A DNA stretch of 6,093 bases from Methanoculleus sp. (lineage in GTDB: Archaea; Halobacteriota; Methanomicrobia; Methanomicrobiales; Methanoculleaceae), in the NCBI GenBank assembly GCA_028698765.1, contig JAQVVW010000045.1, positions 2,209 through 8,301 of the forward strand, read 5' to 3'. Shown piece by piece: positions 4,546-6,093 of this stretch. The notes beneath the pieces are model-generated. The model did not search any database. It worked only from the letters and a program-made list of their open reading frames with translations, and was not told the origin of the DNA. Both the position numbers and the translations under genes were made by a program. Position 1 is the first letter of the stretch. Every line of letters starts with the position of its first letter.

Positions 4546-4797
4546 ATGGGCACTTCGCTTGACGTACTCAAACACGAGATGGTTCCGGACCATCAGATCA
4601 TGGACGAGGAAGAGGTCGCCGACCTTCTTGCGACGTACCATATCTCTCTTGAACAATTGCCGAAAATCTACCACGACGATCCTGCAGTGAAGGCTATCGG
4701 GAGCGAGCTCGGGAACGTCATCCGGATCGTTCGCGACAGCCGCACCGCAGGTAGAGCCGAAGCCTACAGGCTCGTCGTGAAGAGACCGAAGAAATAA
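4546..4797 (+). CDS. rpoH: DNA-directed RNA polymerase subunit H (Rpo5)
   Basis: An 83-residue archaeal RNA polymerase subunit H, the counterpart of the C-terminal domain of eukaryotic RPB5, which sits in the lower jaw of the enzyme and contacts downstream DNA. The typical features are all present: an acidic EEEVADLL segment after the short N-terminus, [15 protein letters not shown] (about residues 38-52), the [14 protein letters not shown] stretch (about 56-69), and the terminal AYRLVVKR. The length is normal for the family. GTG at 4543 and ATG at 4546 are adjacent possible starts. I chose ATG because GAGGTG at 4533-4538 lies at a good ribosome-site distance. It is followed by rpoB2, the usual order at the head of the archaeal RNA polymerase operon. 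Essential and cytoplasmic. Confidence 0.96.
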   Translation: MGTSLDVLKHEMVPDHQIMDEEEVADLLATYHISLEQLPKIYHDDPAVKAIGSELGNVIRIVRDSRTAGRAEAYRLVVKRPKK

Positions 4798-4840
4798 ACT
4801 CAAAGGCCGGGAGCTGATACATCTGTTAGATAGAAGTGTT

Positions 4841-6093
4841 TTGTCGAGAGCATATTTTGCGCGGGAGCACGTGGCGCGCCACCAGTTAGACTCTTATAAC
4901 AATTTTCTCCTGCACAACCTCCAGAAAGTCGTCGATGAGCAGCGCGTCATCGAGACCGATATCGAGACCCGCGGGAAAGGGAAGGAGGCCGTGTGGGTTG
5001 AACTGGGCAAGATCGAAGTGAAAAAACCTCTCGTCCGTGAGGCGGACGGGTCACAATCCGAGCTCTTCCCGAGTGAGGCGCGCCTCAGGAACCTCACCTA
5101 TGCAGCACCCATTCAACTCGAGATGACACTTGTCCAGGGCGAAGAAGCACAGGATCCGATCATCACCACCATCGGGCAGTTGCCGGTGATGCTGGGTTCG
5201 GCCGCCTGCAACCTCTTCAACATGAGCGACCCCGAGCGGATCGAGCACGGTGAAGATCCCCTCGATCCCGGCGGCTACTTCATCGTCAACGGCACGGAAC
5301 GCGTGCTGATGACGCTCGAAGACCTTGCCTCGAACAAGATCATGACCGAGTTCACCGAGCGCTACAACGAGCGGATCTACGTGGCAAAGGTCTTTTCGCA
5401 GTACCGGGGCTACCGCGCGCTCGTGATCGTCGAGCGGAACAGAAAAAACCTCCTTGAGGTCTCGTTCCCCTCGGTCGCCGGGCACCTCCGGTTCATCGAC
5501 CTGATGCGGGCGCTGGGGCTGCAGGGCGACCACGACATCGTGGAGGCGGTCTCGACCGATGAGGAGATCCTCACCTTCATGATGCAGAACCTGGAGGAGA
5601 GCGAGTGCGACACCGTCGACGACGGCGTTATGTACGTCGGGAAGAAACTCGCCCCGAACCAGACCCGCGACTATCAGCGCAAGCGCGCGGAGTTCGTGCT
5701 GGACAACTACCTCCTCCCGCACCTGAACTACCTGATGCCGGTGGGCCTGAAAGAGGAAGACCCCGGCTACCGGTCGGCGGTTGAGGGTGTCCGCCTTGCA
5801 AAGGCTCACTTCCTCGGCCGCATGGCCGAGGCCTGTTTCGACCTGGTGCTTGACCGGCGCCGGATCGACGACAAGGACCACTACTCGAATAAGAGACTGA
5901 AACTTGCCGGCGACCTGATGGAAGACCTCTTCCGGATCTCGCTCAACCGCCTGACGCGCGACGTGAAGTACCAACTCGAGCGGGCGAGCATGCGCCACCG
6001 CGACCTCTCGATCGGGACCGCCGTGCGCGCGGACGTCCTGACCGAACGGCTGCTGCACCCGCTTGCCACCGGCAACTGGGTGGGCGGGCGCAC
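4841..6093 (+). CDS. rpoB2: RNA polymerase subunit B'' (N-terminal half of B), partial at the right edge
   Basis: This is the N-terminal part (417 codons seen) of the archaeal split second-largest RNA polymerase subunit, which forms the lobe and protrusion next to the active centre. Landmarks are the N-terminal helix (AYFAREHVARHQLDSYNNF), an IGQLPVMLGSAACNL segment (about residues 111-125), GGYFIVNGTERVLM (144-157), then the lobe region and a tail ending TGNWVGGR at the window edge. The frame is open from 4781 but has no ATG or GTG. The choices are TTG at 4841 (used here as the conservative start) or CTG at 4823, which lies 9 bases after a GGGAG ribosome site and adds LDRSVL-like residues. 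It follows rpoH by 43 bases (or 25 from the CTG) and should be cotranscribed. It runs off the right edge, so no stop is seen. Confidence 0.93.
   Translation, partial: MSRAYFAREHVARHQLDSYNNFLLHNLQKVVDEQRVIETDIETRGKGKEAVWVELGKIEVKKPLVREADGSQSELFPSEARLRNLTYAAPIQLEMTLVQGEEAQDPIITTIGQLPVMLGSAACNLFNMSDPERIEHGEDPLDPGGYFIVNGTERVLMTLEDLASNKIMTEFTERYNERIYVAKVFSQYRGYRALVIVERNRKNLLEVSFPSVAGHLRFIDLMRALGLQGDHDIVEAVSTDEEILTFMMQNLEESECDTVDDGVMYVGKKLAPNQTRDYQRKRAEFVLDNYLLPHLNYLMPVGLKEEDPGYRSAVEGVRLAKAHFLGRMAEACFDLVLDRRRIDDKDHYSNKRLKLAGDLMEDLFRISLNRLTRDVKYQLERASMRHRDLSIGTAVRADVLTERLLHPLATGNWVGGR

Noticed and set aside
5051..6058. Long minus-strand frame of 335 codons opposite rpoB2
   Set aside because: It is a shadow of the GC-rich rpoB2 coding sequence. 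The plus strand encodes clear RNA polymerase motifs throughout, and the antisense product has a His/Val/Arg-rich composition with no domain.
1..6093. CRISPR array, insertion sequence or integrated element
   Set aside because: No spaced direct repeats, transposase or integrase gene, or tRNA-derived attachment repeat is visible. Both tRNAs are intact and no second copy of their 3' ends was noticed.

Overview
The window looks like a piece of chromosome from a methanogenic archaeon of the Methanomicrobiales, probably close to Methanoculleus. The reasons are: tRNAs without an encoded CCA end, TATA boxes of the TTTATATA type with purine-rich BRE-like flanks in most gaps, the archaeal gene order rpoH-rpoB2 (split B subunit), an archaeal-type DUF89 protein, and GC-rich genes separated by AT-rich promoters. 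The genus is an inference from general sequence character; no search was run.

Left part (1-2320), all minus strand as read here. A possible gene start runs off the left edge (1-112, weak). An AT-rich gap with two TATA-like elements follows. Next come a DUF89 damage-control phosphatase-like gene (294-1151), tRNA-Pro(GGG) (1194-1267) with its own TATA box, a 68-residue membrane/coiled-coil protein (1332-1538), and a MinD/ParA-type ATPase (1535-2320). The small protein overlaps the ATPase gene by 4 bases and reads downstream of it, so the two form an operon.

Middle (2321-3739). A 335-base divergent promoter region contains several potential RNA stems and two perfect palindromes. To its right, on the plus strand, lie a Roadblock/LC7 protein (2656-3039) and a single-receiver response regulator with a helical, non-DNA-binding C-terminal part (3036-3674), also overlapping by 4 bases. 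The divergent arrangement puts a membrane-associating ATPase with a small membrane partner back to back with a Roadblock protein and a CheY-like switch. These are the kinds of parts used for spatial or polarity control in prokaryotic cells. That they form one module is an inference, and it is the most interesting hypothesis here.

Right part (3740-6093). A PsiE-family four-helix membrane protein (3770-4201, minus) converges on the response regulator across a hairpin. It diverges from tRNA-Lys(UUU) (4393-4466), which has two upstream TATA boxes. Next come rpoH (4546-4797) and the N-terminal part of rpoB2 (about 4841, or 4823, to the right edge), the start of the archaeal RNA polymerase operon. 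The rpoB2 frame has no ATG or GTG start, so its initiation codon is TTG or possibly CTG.
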